Positions 9,820 through 19,277 of a DNA stretch of 64,000 nt are shown here, piece after piece. Source of the stretch: Streptomyces violaceusniger (lineage in GTDB: Bacteria; Actinomycetota; Actinomycetes; Streptomycetales; Streptomycetaceae); the NCBI GenBank assembly GCA_005405945.1, contig BJHW01000001.1, positions 992,001-1,056,000 of the forward strand. The letters are read 5' to 3'. The position numbers and the translations under genes were made by a program. The number at the start of each line of letters is the position of its first letter. Position 1 is the stretch's first letter. A model generated the notes under the pieces. It was given only the letters and a program-made list of their open reading frames with translations. It had not been told where the DNA came from and made no database searches.

Positions 9820-10818
9820 TCAGTCGCGCGCGAGCAGTTCGAGCGTGTCGATGACGCGGTTCGAGAAGCCCCACTCGTTGTCGTACCAGGCCACCACCTT
9901 GATGTGCTTTCCGTCGACGCGGGTGAGGGCGGCGTCGAAGATGGACGACGCCGGCCGGCGGGTGATGTCGCTGGAGACCAGCGGCTCGTCGGAGTAGTCG
10001 AGGATGCCCTTGAGCTTGCCGTCGGCGGCGGCGCGGTAGGCCGCGAGCACCTCGTCGCGGCTGACCTCCCGGGAGACCGCGGTGTTCAGCTCCACGATCG
10101 AGCCCACCGGCACCGGTACGCGGATCGAGTCGCCCGACAGCTTGCCGTCGAGGTTCGGCAGCACCAGGCCGATGGCCTTGGCGGCCCCGGTGGTGGTGGG
10201 CACGATGTTCACCCCGGCGGCGCGGGCGCGGCGCAGGTCGCGGTGGGGGCCGTCCTGGAGGTTCTGCTCCTGGGTGTAGGCGTGCACCGTGGTCATGAAG
10301 CCGTGCTCGATACCCGCCAGGTCGTCCAGCACGGCGGCCAGCGGGGCCAGCGCGTTCGTGGTGCACGAGGCGTTCGAGACGATCACGTGCTCGGCCGGGT
10401 CGTAGGCCTCGGTGTTCACGCCGTAGGCGAGCGTCACATCGGCACCGGCGGAGGGGGCGCTCACCAGCACGCGCCGGGCACCGGCGCGCAGGTGTGCGCG
10501 GGCGGCGTCCGCCGCGGTGAAGCGGCCGGTGGACTCGAGCACGATGTCGACGCCGAGCTCGGCCCACGGCAGGTCGGCGGGCTCGCGCTCGGCGAGCACC
10601 TTGATGCGACGGCCGTCGACGACGAGGTCGGTTCCGTCGACCTCGACGGAGCGGCCGAGGGGCCCGAGCGCGCTGTCGTACTTGAGCAGGTGGGCGAGGG
10701 ACTCGGGAGCGGTGAGGTCGTTGACGGCGACCACCTCGAGGGCGCTGTCGCGCTCGAGCAGGGCGCGGAGGGTGTTGCGTCCGATGCGGCCGAATCCGTT
10801 GACGGCGATGCGGGTCAT
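9820..10818 (-). CDS. gap: Glyceraldehyde-3-phosphate dehydrogenase, type I
   Basis: 332 residues. VNGFGRIGRNTLRALLE is the NAD-binding loop, SNASCTTNALAP carries the catalytic Cys, VHAYTQEQ the catalytic His, and NIVPTTTGAAKAIG and WYDNEWGFSNRV are conserved family blocks. AAAGGAA lies 7 nt before the chosen ATG; an in-frame extension upstream has no support. The enzyme oxidises glyceraldehyde 3-phosphate to 1,3-bisphosphoglycerate with NAD. No other glycolytic gene is nearby, so this is probably an accessory copy in a chromosome arm. Such copies can serve as backup or as resistant versions where a GAPDH-targeting metabolite is made, for which there is no further evidence here. Confidence 0.95.
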   Translation of the reverse strand: MTRIAVNGFGRIGRNTLRALLERDSALEVVAVNDLTAPESLAHLLKYDSALGPLGRSVEVDGTDLVVDGRRIKVLAEREPADLPWAELGVDIVLESTGRFTAADAARAHLRAGARRVLVSAPSAGADVTLAYGVNTEAYDPAEHVIVSNASCTTNALAPLAAVLDDLAGIEHGFMTTVHAYTQEQNLQDGPHRDLRRARAAGVNIVPTTTGAAKAIGLVLPNLDGKLSGDSIRVPVPVGSIVELNTAVSREVSRDEVLAAYRAAADGKLKGILDYSDEPLVSSDITRRPASSIFDAALTRVDGKHIKVVAWYDNEWGFSNRVIDTLELLARD

Positions 10819-10950
10819 GGAGATTCCTTTCGTTTCCGTCCCCATCGTCGGCATCCGGCCCCCGGGCCAACAGCGGCATGAACGCCACCACACGCAAGGA
10901 TCCCGCCACGGCCCTCGCGGCCTTCGGACGAACGGCGCTCGGAAGGGGTC

Positions 10951-11898
10951 TCAGGCCGAGAAGGTGTGGCGGTACTCCGTCGGGGAGGTGCCGAGAATGC
11001 GGTGGAAGTGCAGACGCAGATTCGCGCCGGTGCCGAGCCCGACCCGGTCGGCGATCTGCTCCACGCTCAGATCGGTGCGTTCGAGCAGCTCACGGGCCAA
11101 GTCCACGCGCGCCCTGAGCACCCACTGCATCGGCGTGTAGCCGGTGTCCTCCACGAACCGCCGGGAGAAGGTGCGCGCCGACACCCGCGCGTTGCGGGCG
11201 AGCGCTTCGAGCGTCAGCGGTTCGGCGAGGTGCGCCAGAGCCCACTCCCGCGTGCTCGCGAACAGGTCGCCGAGCGGCTCGGGCACACTCCGGGGCACGT
11301 ACTGCGCCTGTCCCCCGCTGCGGTAGGGCGCCGCCACCAGCCGTCTCGCCACATGGTTGGAGAGCCCGACGCCGTGGTCGCGCCGCACCAGGTGCAGGCA
11401 CAGGTCGATACCGGATGCCGCGCCCGCCGAGGTGAGCACGTCGCCCTCGTCCACGAACAGCACGTTCTCGTCCACCCGGACGAGCGGATGGCGCTCGGCG
11501 AGAGCCTTCGTGTAGTGCCAGTGGGTCGTCGCCCGTTTGCCGTCGAGAAGGCCCGTGGCCGCCAGCGCGAACGCCCCGGTGGAGATGGCCGCGAGCCGGG
11601 TGCCACGCTCGTGGGCGGCCATGAGCGCGCTGACCACCGCCGCCGGTGGTTCCGTGGTGGCCGGCTCCCGGTAGCCGGGGATGAAGATGGTGTCGGCGTG
11701 CTCGAACGCCTCGAGGCCCTCGGCCACGTGGTACGAGAGTCCTTCGCCACCGGTCACCGGTCCGGGCGCGGCGCCGCACACCCGCAGCTCATAGGGCATG
11801 CTCGGCCGGTTGGAGAACACCTGCGCGGGGATGCCGACGTCGAGTGGCTTCGCGCCGTCGAGCACGAGCACGACGACGTGGTGGTTCTTCCGGCTCAT
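10951..11898 (-). CDS. GlxA-family regulator: DJ-1/PfpI-like domain plus AraC HTH
   Basis: 315 residues. The first 190 form a DJ-1/PfpI-like sensor (VVLVLDGAKPLDVGIPAQVF; LAAISTGAFALAATGLLDG, where the nucleophile Cys of active members is Thr). The last 100 are two AraC helix-turn-helices (LTLEALARNARVSARTFSRRF, then SVEQIADRVGLGTGANLRLHF). This architecture is a standard actinobacterial transcription regulator without enzyme activity. AAGGAG lies 5 nt before the ATG at 11898, chosen over an in-frame upstream extension. Target unknown; it follows the PNP-STAND gene on the same strand after 64 nt and precedes gap. Confidence 0.9.
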   Translation of the reverse strand: MSRKNHHVVVLVLDGAKPLDVGIPAQVFSNRPSMPYELRVCGAAPGPVTGGEGLSYHVAEGLEAFEHADTIFIPGYREPATTEPPAAVVSALMAAHERGTRLAAISTGAFALAATGLLDGKRATTHWHYTKALAERHPLVRVDENVLFVDEGDVLTSAGAASGIDLCLHLVRRDHGVGLSNHVARRLVAAPYRSGGQAQYVPRSVPEPLGDLFASTREWALAHLAEPLTLEALARNARVSARTFSRRFVEDTGYTPMQWVLRARVDLARELLERTDLSVEQIADRVGLGTGANLRLHFHRILGTSPTEYRHTFSA

Positions 11899-11962
11899 CG
11901 GGCTCCTTCGGCTTCCCGCGATCGAACGGGGGCCCCGCGCGCACCCGTGACCTCGATGACGA

Positions 11963-14900
11963 CTACCGCGAGCATCCTGCCACTGGCCGCCAGGCCGTCT
12001 GGCCACCCAGCACCCAGCTGAGGTCGTGTTCGGTGTGTTCCCGCGAGCGGGCGCTGAGCTGGTCGCCGATCCACATCTTGGTGGCCCGCGGCACCCGCGG
12101 ATGGGCGACAAGTGCTTCCAGGTCCTGGCGCGTTGTCGCGTACGAGCGGCGGATCGCGCAGCTCACCAGCCCCAGGGCGTACCGCTCCGGAAAGACCACG
12201 CGGTCGGCGTCGTCCTCCGGGCCGCGCTCCTTGAGGTGCTCCCACAGTCTGCGGTACACGGCCGGGGAACCGTGGTCGAAGATGCTGTCCATCGCGCCGC
12301 GGAGGGACTTCGCGAGGTGGTTCTCCGCGGCACGGCCCTGTTGCGCGGCCACGGCCGCGCAGATGACACGGATCAGCAGTTCGGCGGCGGGCCCCGCGCC
12401 GTGTGCGGCGCTGAGCCGCCGCACCAGCTGACCGAGCCCGCTGATCAGTCCGGCGTCGGTCGGTGGGGCGAAGGCCAGGTCCAGGGCCGTGGTGAGGGCC
12501 GTGGGGGTGAGCGGGCCGGACTCGCAGGCGGCGTGGAGCAGGGCCTTGCGGGCGGCGTTCCGGGTGGCGGCCGACGCGTCGTCGAGGAGGGGGATGTCTC
12601 CCGCGGCGTCGAACACCAGCTCCGAGAGGAAGGTGTGTGCCGTGGTGTACTGCGTGGGTTCGCGCGCCGTGATGGTTCCCACCAGCCCGAGGAAGGCCGC
12701 CCGGGTCTTCTGGTCGGAGAAGGTGGCGTAGCGCGGCAGGAGTTCGGTCAGGCCGGGCGCGGGGAGGACGCCGGTGGCCACCGAGCATTCCCAGAGCGTG
12801 AGTGCCTGGCGCTGACGCTTTCCGCTGTTGCCCTCGGCGATCTCGTCCGCGATCAGCCCGGTGAGGGCCGGGGCCGATGCCCGCAGTGCGGCCAGCACCC
12901 GCTCATGGGCGAGGGGCAGCAATGGACCTGTTCCCTTCTTGGCCCGGCCGGTGGTGAGGGCCTCCAGGAGCACGGTGTCGGCGTCCATGAGCGCCAGGTT
13001 CACCAGCAGGCCGATGTGGCGCTCGGTGTGTGGCCCGGCGTCCGTGACCGCCCGGTGCAGGGACTGGCGGACGAGGCTCCGGGCTGCGGCCGGGGCGGTC
13101 GTCGCCTTCTCGATCCTGCTCACCGCGGTGGGGTGACCGCCGAGCGCGGCCGGCAGGAGGAGTGTGGCCAGGCCGTCCCGGGACAGCCACAGCTCGGAGT
13201 CGGCGTCCCAGCCGGCGTGTTCCAGGACCTGCCGGACGCGGTGCGGGGGTACGTCCCGGTGGGCGAGGACGCGGCGGGCCACAAGCGCGAGCCGTTGCGA
13301 GGGGGTGACCGGCTGGTTCTCGGGGCAGGGCAGCGCCTTGAGCATGGCGGCGAGCCGGTGGACGAGGCGTTCCGCGGCGGCGCAGTCGGCGCTGAGCAAC
13401 AGGGGGAAGACCATCCGGTGCTGGAGTGCGTGCGGCGCTCCCGGCCCGGCCATCGCCAGACAGCGGTCGAGGGTGGCCTCGATGGCCCAGTGGCCGCGCG
13501 GCAGCGTGGTCAGGATGGCTGTGGCGGCGATGAGTCCGGCGTTGCCCGCGGTGTCGTGGTCGTCCGCCTCGAGGAGCGCCACCGCGGTGTCGAGGCGGCG
13601 CAGCCAGGGGTGGGATGCGGTGGCCTGACCGCCGTCGGGGTTGTCGGGGCGGTCGGGGTCGTCGGCGGGGAGTCGATTGTCGCCAGGGAGTCCGTGGTCA
13701 TGGGTCCACGAGGCGGCCACCACCCTGGCCAGGGCCGTTTGGAAGAGCTCGACGTCGTACGACTTCCGCGCGAGGCGCACACGCCGGAGTCGCTCCTGGA
13801 CGGCGGTGGCCCACTCCGCCGAGCCCAGTGTTTCCCAGTGCCTGGCCCATAGGGTCATGACGCCGGACGCCAGCTCCGACAGCCCACGGGCCAGGGCGAA
13901 GTCGAGCATTTCCATGAGACCTGTCCGTGCTGACGTCACATCGACGTGTGACGTCAGCACGAGCAGCCGAGGCAGGACGTCGAGGCCCGCGCCGGCCGTA
14001 CGACGCCCGGTCAGCTCCCGGACGCAGCCCCAGTCGGCCAGGGCGGCGTGGACCGCGAGCGAGTTCTGGGCGGCCAGCCGTTCCAGCGCTTCGAGCACGG
14101 CCTCCTCCAGACTTGGCTCCTTCCGCTCCCACAGCCCGTGGAGCCGTGGCAGCAGGGCGTCCACGTCCGTGTCGCGCACGGTCGGGGCCAGGACCGCGTA
14201 CCGACGCGCGACACCGTGCGGCGCCGTCGCGAGCAGGGGCTCGACGGGCACGCCCACGGCCGGGTTCCGCGCCGCGACGGCCACGGCGACGGTGTGCAGG
14301 ATCACGGCGTCCTCGTGCGCCGCCATGCGGATCAGCGTGTCCCGTACCGGGTCGCGATACCGTTCGGACCCCGCGGCGAGCATGAGGAGCTGTTCAAGGA
14401 TCGCCCCGACGAAGAAGTCACGGGGGTGGGACCCGATCCACTCGCACAGCGACAGCAGCGCCCGCGCCCCGGTGAGGTGCAGCAGGCCGCGCGCGGCCGC
14501 GTACTCGAACATGGTCTGGTGGAAGAAGTGGATGCCGTCCGAGGCTCCCCTGCCCAGCACGCCCCGGTCGATCAGCAGGTCCAGGGACGACCGAACGCGG
14601 GCGGGTTCGTACGGCCACGCGGGGCGGGGGCCGCCGTGCGGCGAGGTGAGCCGCTCGACCAGGTCCTCGCGGGACAGCTCGGTACGGCCGGCCGACATCA
14701 GCACGACGGCGATCGCGCCGGTGATCGAGGAAAGGTCCTCCGGCGCCGTGGCGCCGCGGTTGCCGTGATGGCGCCGGTCGGTGACGACCCGGTGGTCCCA
14801 GTAGCGGCGGTAGAGGCCGGTGGCGTCGATCTCGGCGCTGGGGAACGCCCCGTCGTCCCGGGCGAGTTCGAACAGCAGCCGCAGCTGGAGGGGGCTGCGG

Positions 14901-16501
14901 CACACCTCGCGCACCGGCAGTCCGCGGGCCACGGGCTCCATCAGCCTCCGCACCCGTGCCCCGTCGTCCCGGGGGACGGCGTCGGGGCAGTAGAACGCGG
15001 CGTGGCCACGGATGGCGTGCGGGATCTCGCCGTCGTCGTAGGGGCCCAGCGACATCCGGAGGAAGCCGGTGCGCAGCCGGTTCGCCTCCTCCGGCCGGGA
15101 GGTCAGCACCAGGCGGACACCGGCGGCGGCGAGGTCCTCGCACAGGTCGAGCAGCGTCATCTCGTGGTGGTCGTCGTGCAGCAGCAGATCGGCGGTGTCG
15201 AGGAGCACGACGGGTGTGCGCCCCCGCGTCCTGGCGTGAGTGGCCCCGGACACGACGGTCGCGGGGGTCAGCATGGGCGTTGCGGAGGCGCCGCTCAAGG
15301 GGCGCAGCAGCCAGGCGGCGTTCACCAGGAAGACCTCGGCGTCCTCCAGAACGGTCAGGTCCCGGGCGAGGCCCCACAGCAGGCTGCTCTTGCCGTTTCC
15401 GGCGTCCCCGGTCACCAGGACCGCCTTCGGATCATCGTCGTACAGGGCTTCCACCACCCGGTCCTGGATGGCACGCCGCACATACAGCCCACCGCTGAGC
15501 TGCGGCGGGGAGCCGGTGTCGCCGTCCGGCCGCGGGGAGTCCACGAGGTCCAGGTCGTCCGCGAACCTCCGGGCCCAGCGGAGGAGTTGGCGGTGTGCGG
15601 CCGGTCCGGTGTCCGGTGGGGTTCCCGCGTCTTGGAAGGGGTGCGGGACCGGCGCCGTCGGACCTTCCGGGAAGGGTGCATCCGCCGGGCCCGTGGGAGT
15701 GCCCGGCCCGGGTGCGGTGGCCGGACCACCGCCGGGCGGCAGTTCACGGAGGACGGAGAAGGCGAAGGCGGCGGCGTGGCGCGCCGCGCGGGACTGCCAG
15801 CCCTCGGCGTCCGCGTCGTACTTCTTCCCGTCGGCCCGGTCGCTGACCCCGCGGACGATCAGGGCGGGTAACGCGGCGTTGAGGTGGGCGGCCTGCGCCA
15901 CGCCCGCGCCCTCCATCTCGATGGCGGCGGCGTCCTGGTAGTTCCGGCGCAGTTGCCGTCTCAGGGGCGAGTCCGCCGAGTTGAGGACGACCTCGCCGGC
16001 GGCCACGGGCTTGAGGTGGACGGTCGGGCGGGAGCCGCCGGGCGGGCGGTCCCGCAGCAGTTCGGTCCACGTACCGGATCTGCGGGCCATGCGGGCCAGC
16101 TGGTCGAGTTCCTGACGCACCGGCCAGACCCTCGGGCGGGAGTGGAGCTCGCCGTCCTCGTCCTTGCCGCCGTGGTACGCGTACACATGCGTGGCCATGA
16201 CGACGTCCCCGAGCTGGATATCGCCCTTGAGGGCGCCCGCCACTCCGACGAACGCCACGGCGCACGGACGGAACATGGTGATCGCCCGCTCGGTGAGCAC
16301 GGCCGCCCCCTGGTTGCCGTCGCCGAGTTCGGCGAGCGCCACCCGCCACGGCGTACCGTCGAGCCGGCCGACCTCGAACAGGGTGCCCGCCGGGTGGAGT
16401 CGCGGCCGCGGATCGACCAGGTGTGCCCGGACCGCCTCGTACTCCACGTCCAGCGCGGTCAGCACGACGAGTGAGTGGCTGTGATGCCCGGTGCTCTCCA
16501 C
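11963..16501 (-). CDS. PNP-STAND-helical repeat protein, candidate conflict/immune effector
   Basis: 1512 residues from a GTG at 16501 (GGGGGA a few bases upstream). Domain 1 (about 5-235) is a nucleoside phosphorylase/MTA-SAH-nucleosidase fold: VVLTALDVEYEAV, FVGVAGALKGDIQLGDVV, AIEMEGAGVAQA and the Asp in VRGVSDRADG. After a Pro/Gly-rich linker, domain 2 (about 340-600) is a STAND/NACHT-type NTPase with Walker A VTGDAGNGKSS (near 365), Walker B VVLLDTADLLL (near 430) and sensor LVLTSRPEE (near 463). The remaining 900 residues are leucine/alanine-rich helical repeats, likely the sensing surface. Related effector-NTPase-repeat proteins are known in bacterial immunity and programmed death; the PNP domain would cleave or deplete a nucleoside-like metabolite. 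Defence role is inference. Confidence 0.85.
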   Translation of the reverse strand: MESTGHHSHSLVVLTALDVEYEAVRAHLVDPRPRLHPAGTLFEVGRLDGTPWRVALAELGDGNQGAAVLTERAITMFRPCAVAFVGVAGALKGDIQLGDVVMATHVYAYHGGKDEDGELHSRPRVWPVRQELDQLARMARRSGTWTELLRDRPPGGSRPTVHLKPVAAGEVVLNSADSPLRRQLRRNYQDAAAIEMEGAGVAQAAHLNAALPALIVRGVSDRADGKKYDADAEGWQSRAARHAAAFAFSVLRELPPGGGPATAPGPGTPTGPADAPFPEGPTAPVPHPFQDAGTPPDTGPAAHRQLLRWARRFADDLDLVDSPRPDGDTGSPPQLSGGLYVRRAIQDRVVEALYDDDPKAVLVTGDAGNGKSSLLWGLARDLTVLEDAEVFLVNAAWLLRPLSGASATPMLTPATVVSGATHARTRGRTPVVLLDTADLLLHDDHHEMTLLDLCEDLAAAGVRLVLTSRPEEANRLRTGFLRMSLGPYDDGEIPHAIRGHAAFYCPDAVPRDDGARVRRLMEPVARGLPVREVCRSPLQLRLLFELARDDGAFPSAEIDATGLYRRYWDHRVVTDRRHHGNRGATAPEDLSSITGAIAVVLMSAGRTELSREDLVERLTSPHGGPRPAWPYEPARVRSSLDLLIDRGVLGRGASDGIHFFHQTMFEYAAARGLLHLTGARALLSLCEWIGSHPRDFFVGAILEQLLMLAAGSERYRDPVRDTLIRMAAHEDAVILHTVAVAVAARNPAVGVPVEPLLATAPHGVARRYAVLAPTVRDTDVDALLPRLHGLWERKEPSLEEAVLEALERLAAQNSLAVHAALADWGCVRELTGRRTAGAGLDVLPRLLVLTSHVDVTSARTGLMEMLDFALARGLSELASGVMTLWARHWETLGSAEWATAVQERLRRVRLARKSYDVELFQTALARVVAASWTHDHGLPGDNRLPADDPDRPDNPDGGQATASHPWLRRLDTAVALLEADDHDTAGNAGLIAATAILTTLPRGHWAIEATLDRCLAMAGPGAPHALQHRMVFPLLLSADCAAAERLVHRLAAMLKALPCPENQPVTPSQRLALVARRVLAHRDVPPHRVRQVLEHAGWDADSELWLSRDGLATLLLPAALGGHPTAVSRIEKATTAPAAARSLVRQSLHRAVTDAGPHTERHIGLLVNLALMDADTVLLEALTTGRAKKGTGPLLPLAHERVLAALRASAPALTGLIADEIAEGNSGKRQRQALTLWECSVATGVLPAPGLTELLPRYATFSDQKTRAAFLGLVGTITAREPTQYTTAHTFLSELVFDAAGDIPLLDDASAATRNAARKALLHAACESGPLTPTALTTALDLAFAPPTDAGLISGLGQLVRRLSAAHGAGPAAELLIRVICAAVAAQQGRAAENHLAKSLRGAMDSIFDHGSPAVYRRLWEHLKERGPEDDADRVVFPERYALGLVSCAIRRSYATTRQDLEALVAHPRVPRATKMWIGDQLSARSREHTEHDLSWVLGGQTAWRPVAGCSR

Positions 16502-16678
16502 GTCTCCCCCCGGCCACGGTCGACCCTCGTGCGGCCCGCGGCGAAATGCTACCGTCCGCGATCGCCTGGGGCGGGGACCAGCATGGGGTACCAACGCTTG
16601 CGCGGCGCCGCAACGGACGTACGAGCCGCGGCAACCATCGGTATCGCCGGGGCGGTGCCGGGTGCTTGGATGCGCGGT

Positions 16679-17704
16679 ATGGACCTCCCCCACACAAGCC
16701 CCTCTGCCCCGAGGCCGATGGCGGTGCCTCCCTTCGACCCCGAGCTGAGCGTCGCGCTGGAGTCCTTGGGCAACGGGCCGAGAGAGCCGGTCACTCCGGG
16801 AAATCTCGCGGCCCGGCAGGAGCGGGACGCCGCGACCCGGCCCAGGCCGACGGCCGAGGACCTCCGGGCCGATGGCCGTTTCGAGGTGGCGGAGCTGTCC
16901 GTCCCGGGGCTGCGGGACGGGCCCGATGTCACGCTGGTGAGCGTGCGGCCCGCCGGGCGCGAAGGACCGCTGCCGCTGCTGTACTACCTGCACGGCGGCG
17001 CGATGATCATGGGCAACGCATGGTCGGTGCTTCCGCGGATCCTTCGCGAATGGGTCCTCCCGCTGGACATGGCCGTCATCTCGGTCGAGTACCGGCTGGC
17101 GCCGCGGACGCGGTACCCCGGACCGCTGGAGGACTGCTACGCGGGGCTCCTCTGGGCCGCCGGGCACGCCGCCGAACTGGGCATCGACGCGGACCGCGTC
17201 ATCGTCGGCGGGAAGAGCGCGGGCGGCGGCCTCGCCGCGGCCCTCGCCCTGCTGATCCGTGACCGCGGCGGCCCCGGCATCCTCGGGCAGCTCCTGCTGT
17301 GTCCGATGCTCGACGACCGCGGACACACCTTCTCCAGCCACCAGATGTCGGGCCTCGGTCTGTGGGACCTCATCTCCGGCGAGACCGCCTGGAAGGCGCT
17401 GCTGGGTGACCGCTACGGCGCGGCGGACGTGCCACCCTACGCGGCGCCTGCCCGCGCCACGGACCTCTCCGGTCTTCCTCCGGCGTTCATCGACGTCGGC
17501 TCGGCGGAGATGTTCCGCGACGAGGACGTGGCGTACGCGAACGGGATCTGGCAGGCCGGGGGCCAGGCGGAACTGCACGTATGGCCCGGCGCGTACCACG
17601 GCTTCGACGGCATGGCACCGCAGGCGGCCATCAGCAAGGACGCACGCGACGCCCGCACCCGCTGGCTCAGGCGCCTCCTCGCTCACTCCAGTAGCTCCAG
17701 GTAG
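16679..17704 (+). CDS. Alpha/beta hydrolase, hormone-sensitive-lipase family
   Basis: About 341 residues. LLYYLHGGAMIMG is the HGG oxyanion motif, VIVGGKSAGGGLAAAL contains the GxSxG nucleophile, and DVGSAEMFRDED and GAYHGFD provide the Asp and His of the triad, all in the order of HSL-type esterases. Start is uncertain: ATG at 16670, 16679 or 16718 are in frame and none has an ideal ribosome site. Divergent from the PNP-STAND gene with under 200 nt between. Probably a cytoplasmic carboxylesterase of unknown substrate. Confidence 0.88.
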   Translation: MDLPHTSPSAPRPMAVPPFDPELSVALESLGNGPREPVTPGNLAARQERDAATRPRPTAEDLRADGRFEVAELSVPGLRDGPDVTLVSVRPAGREGPLPLLYYLHGGAMIMGNAWSVLPRILREWVLPLDMAVISVEYRLAPRTRYPGPLEDCYAGLLWAAGHAAELGIDADRVIVGGKSAGGGLAAALALLIRDRGGPGILGQLLLCPMLDDRGHTFSSHQMSGLGLWDLISGETAWKALLGDRYGAADVPPYAAPARATDLSGLPPAFIDVGSAEMFRDEDVAYANGIWQAGGQAELHVWPGAYHGFDGMAPQAAISKDARDARTRWLRRLLAHSSSSR

Positions 17705-17852
17705 CTCCAGGAACACCGAGCCGGGGCGCGCCGCATGAGCCGTGCGGGACGGTTGTGGGCGACCGGTGCCGCCACCAGCGTCGCCCCCACCCGGGCGTAC
17801 GACCGGTGAAGCGGTAAGGCCCGCCAGCCACGCGTACGCTCAGGCACCGGCT

Positions 17853-18059
17853 TCAGGCGGCGTCCGACCGCCGCTTGACCGACACGGCCGTCGGCCGGGG
17901 GCGCGATTCCCGCGCCCCGCCGGGAATCAACCGCAGATGACGCCGCTCACGTGCGTGCCGCGGGGCCGAGGACGCCCCGGACAGCCAGTCCTCGACACGG
18001 TCCATGACCAGCAGCATCAAAACCAGTGTGGGCAGCACTGAGACCGCTACAACGATCAC
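17853..18059 (-). CDS. Small single-pass membrane protein
   Basis: 68 residues from a GTG at 18059 with GGAAGGGG about 8 nt upstream. Residues 1-19 form one hydrophobic helix (IVVAVSVLPTLVLMLLVM) followed by DRVEDWL and a basic, Arg-rich tail, suggesting an N-out or N-in anchor with a cytoplasmic tail. Small proteins of this pattern are common in Streptomyces and have no assigned role. It lies alone between a + strand esterase and a + strand methyltransferase. Confidence 0.5.
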   Translation of the reverse strand: MIVVAVSVLPTLVLMLLVMDRVEDWLSGASSAPRHARERRHLRLIPGGARESRPRPTAVSVKRRSDAA

Positions 18060-18263
18060 GACGAAGGCCCCTTCCTCAGCAGGCGACCCCGGCCGAGTGC
18101 CCGCCACACCCCAGCGCGTCAACGGTGACGTGGGGGATCGTGTGAAGGTCGAGCGCGGTACCGGCCGCATGGGCGAATTCGGGCCCTGGTCCCGGAACCC
18201 ATGGCCCGGAACCCGGGGCAAATTCAGTGGACATCGCGCAGCCCAGCGGTGAAGGGTGACGGC

Positions 18264-19007
18264 ATGAATCAGGAGGAGATCTGGGACGTCGACGCCGCGC
18301 AGCGCTATGACACGCCCGGCACGGGCATGTTCGCGCCCGAGGTCCTGGGGCCGGCACTGGACCGCCTGGCCGAGCTCGCAGGCGGTGGAGCGGCGCTCGA
18401 GTTCGCCATCGGCACCGGCCGGGTGGCCGTCCCGCTCGCCGAACGAGGGGTCCCCGTCACCGGCATCGAGCTGTCGCGTCCGATGGTCCGGCAGTTGCGC
18501 ACCAGGGCCGACGAAGCGACGATCCCGGTGATCGTGGGCGACATGGCGACGGCCGTGGCTCCCGGGAAGTTCACGCTCGTCTATCTCGTCTACAACACCA
18601 TCTCCAACCTGCTCACCCAGGCCGAGCAGGTCGAGTGCTTCCGCAACGCCGCCCGCCACCTCGAGCCCGGTGGCAGGTTCGTGATCGAGCTCTGGGTGCC
18701 CGAGCTGCGCAAGCTGCCGCCGGGCCAGGCGGCCACCGTCTGGCAGACCGAGCCCGGCTACATCGGGTTGGACACCTACGACGTACTGCGCCAGCACGTC
18801 GTCTCCCACCACTTCCGGTTCGACGACACCCGGCAGGCCCGGCTGACCCGCAGCCCGCACCGCTACATCTGGCCTGCCGAACTCGACCTGATGGCCCAGC
18901 TGGCGGGATTCGAGTTGGAGAGCAGGCACGCGGACTGGTCCGGCGCCGAATTCACCGCCGAGTCACGCTCCCACGTCTCCGTCTACCGCATCCCGCCGAA
19001 CCAGTAG
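18264..19007 (+). CDS. Class I SAM-dependent methyltransferase
   Basis: 247 residues. ALEFAIGTGRVAVPLAERG (about 42-60) is SAM-binding motif I, followed by GIELSRPMV (motif with the ribose-binding acidic residue) and VIVGDMAT. FRNAARHLEPGGRFVIELW is the post-core helix and strand of the fold. The C-terminal half resembles the generic methyltransferase domain often next to small regulators in actinobacteria. ATG at 18264 follows GAAGGG by 7 nt. Substrate unknown. Confidence 0.88.
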   Translation: MNQEEIWDVDAAQRYDTPGTGMFAPEVLGPALDRLAELAGGGAALEFAIGTGRVAVPLAERGVPVTGIELSRPMVRQLRTRADEATIPVIVGDMATAVAPGKFTLVYLVYNTISNLLTQAEQVECFRNAARHLEPGGRFVIELWVPELRKLPPGQAATVWQTEPGYIGLDTYDVLRQHVVSHHFRFDDTRQARLTRSPHRYIWPAELDLMAQLAGFELESRHADWSGAEFTAESRSHVSVYRIPPNQ

Positions 19008-19128
19008 CCCCGCTCCCATATGGGCCGGTGGAAGCCAGCCATGATCAGGACACCGAAACGTCGGCCACCCGCTCCGCGAGCCATCGGTTCGGGGTCTCAC
19101 CCGCAACGGCGTGGTAGAGCGGTTTCCT

Positions 19129-19277
19129 TCAGCTCGGCAGCGTGCTGATCTCGCCGCCGTCGGCGAAGAGGATCGCGCCGTTGATGTAGCTGCTCGCGGG
19201 ACTGGCGAGGAAGACGACGATCTCGGCGATCTCGGACGGCTCACCCACCCGGCCCCGGGCGTTGACCTGGTCCAGAC
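19129..19277 (-). pseudogene. C-terminal remnant of a short-chain dehydrogenase (SDR)
   Basis: About 50 codons ending at a TGA (19129-19131). They read [19 protein letters not shown], then an [14 protein letters not shown] segment: the textbook C-terminus of a classical SDR, from the region after the active site to the end. The Rossmann and catalytic parts are missing; upstream sequence on the same strand belongs to other fragments. No start codon or ribosome site supports expression. A decayed or deleted gene. Confidence 0.7.

Noticed and set aside
9820..10818. GAPDH as self-resistance target for the left cluster
   Set aside because: Possible (known for some GAPDH-inhibitor producers), but no cluster gene suggests such an inhibitor.
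9904..10881. + strand frame of 325 codons opposite gap
   Set aside because: Shadow of GAPDH; no domain, unusual composition.
12026..15871. Two ~600-codon + strand frames opposite the PNP-STAND gene
   Set aside because: Gly/Arg/Gln-rich shadows; the minus frame has all motifs and normal codon positions.
16502..17716. 5' extension of the PNP-STAND frame to 17716
   Set aside because: The extra 405 residues are antisense to the esterase and show no homology-like character; a GTG at 16501 with a ribosome site fits better.
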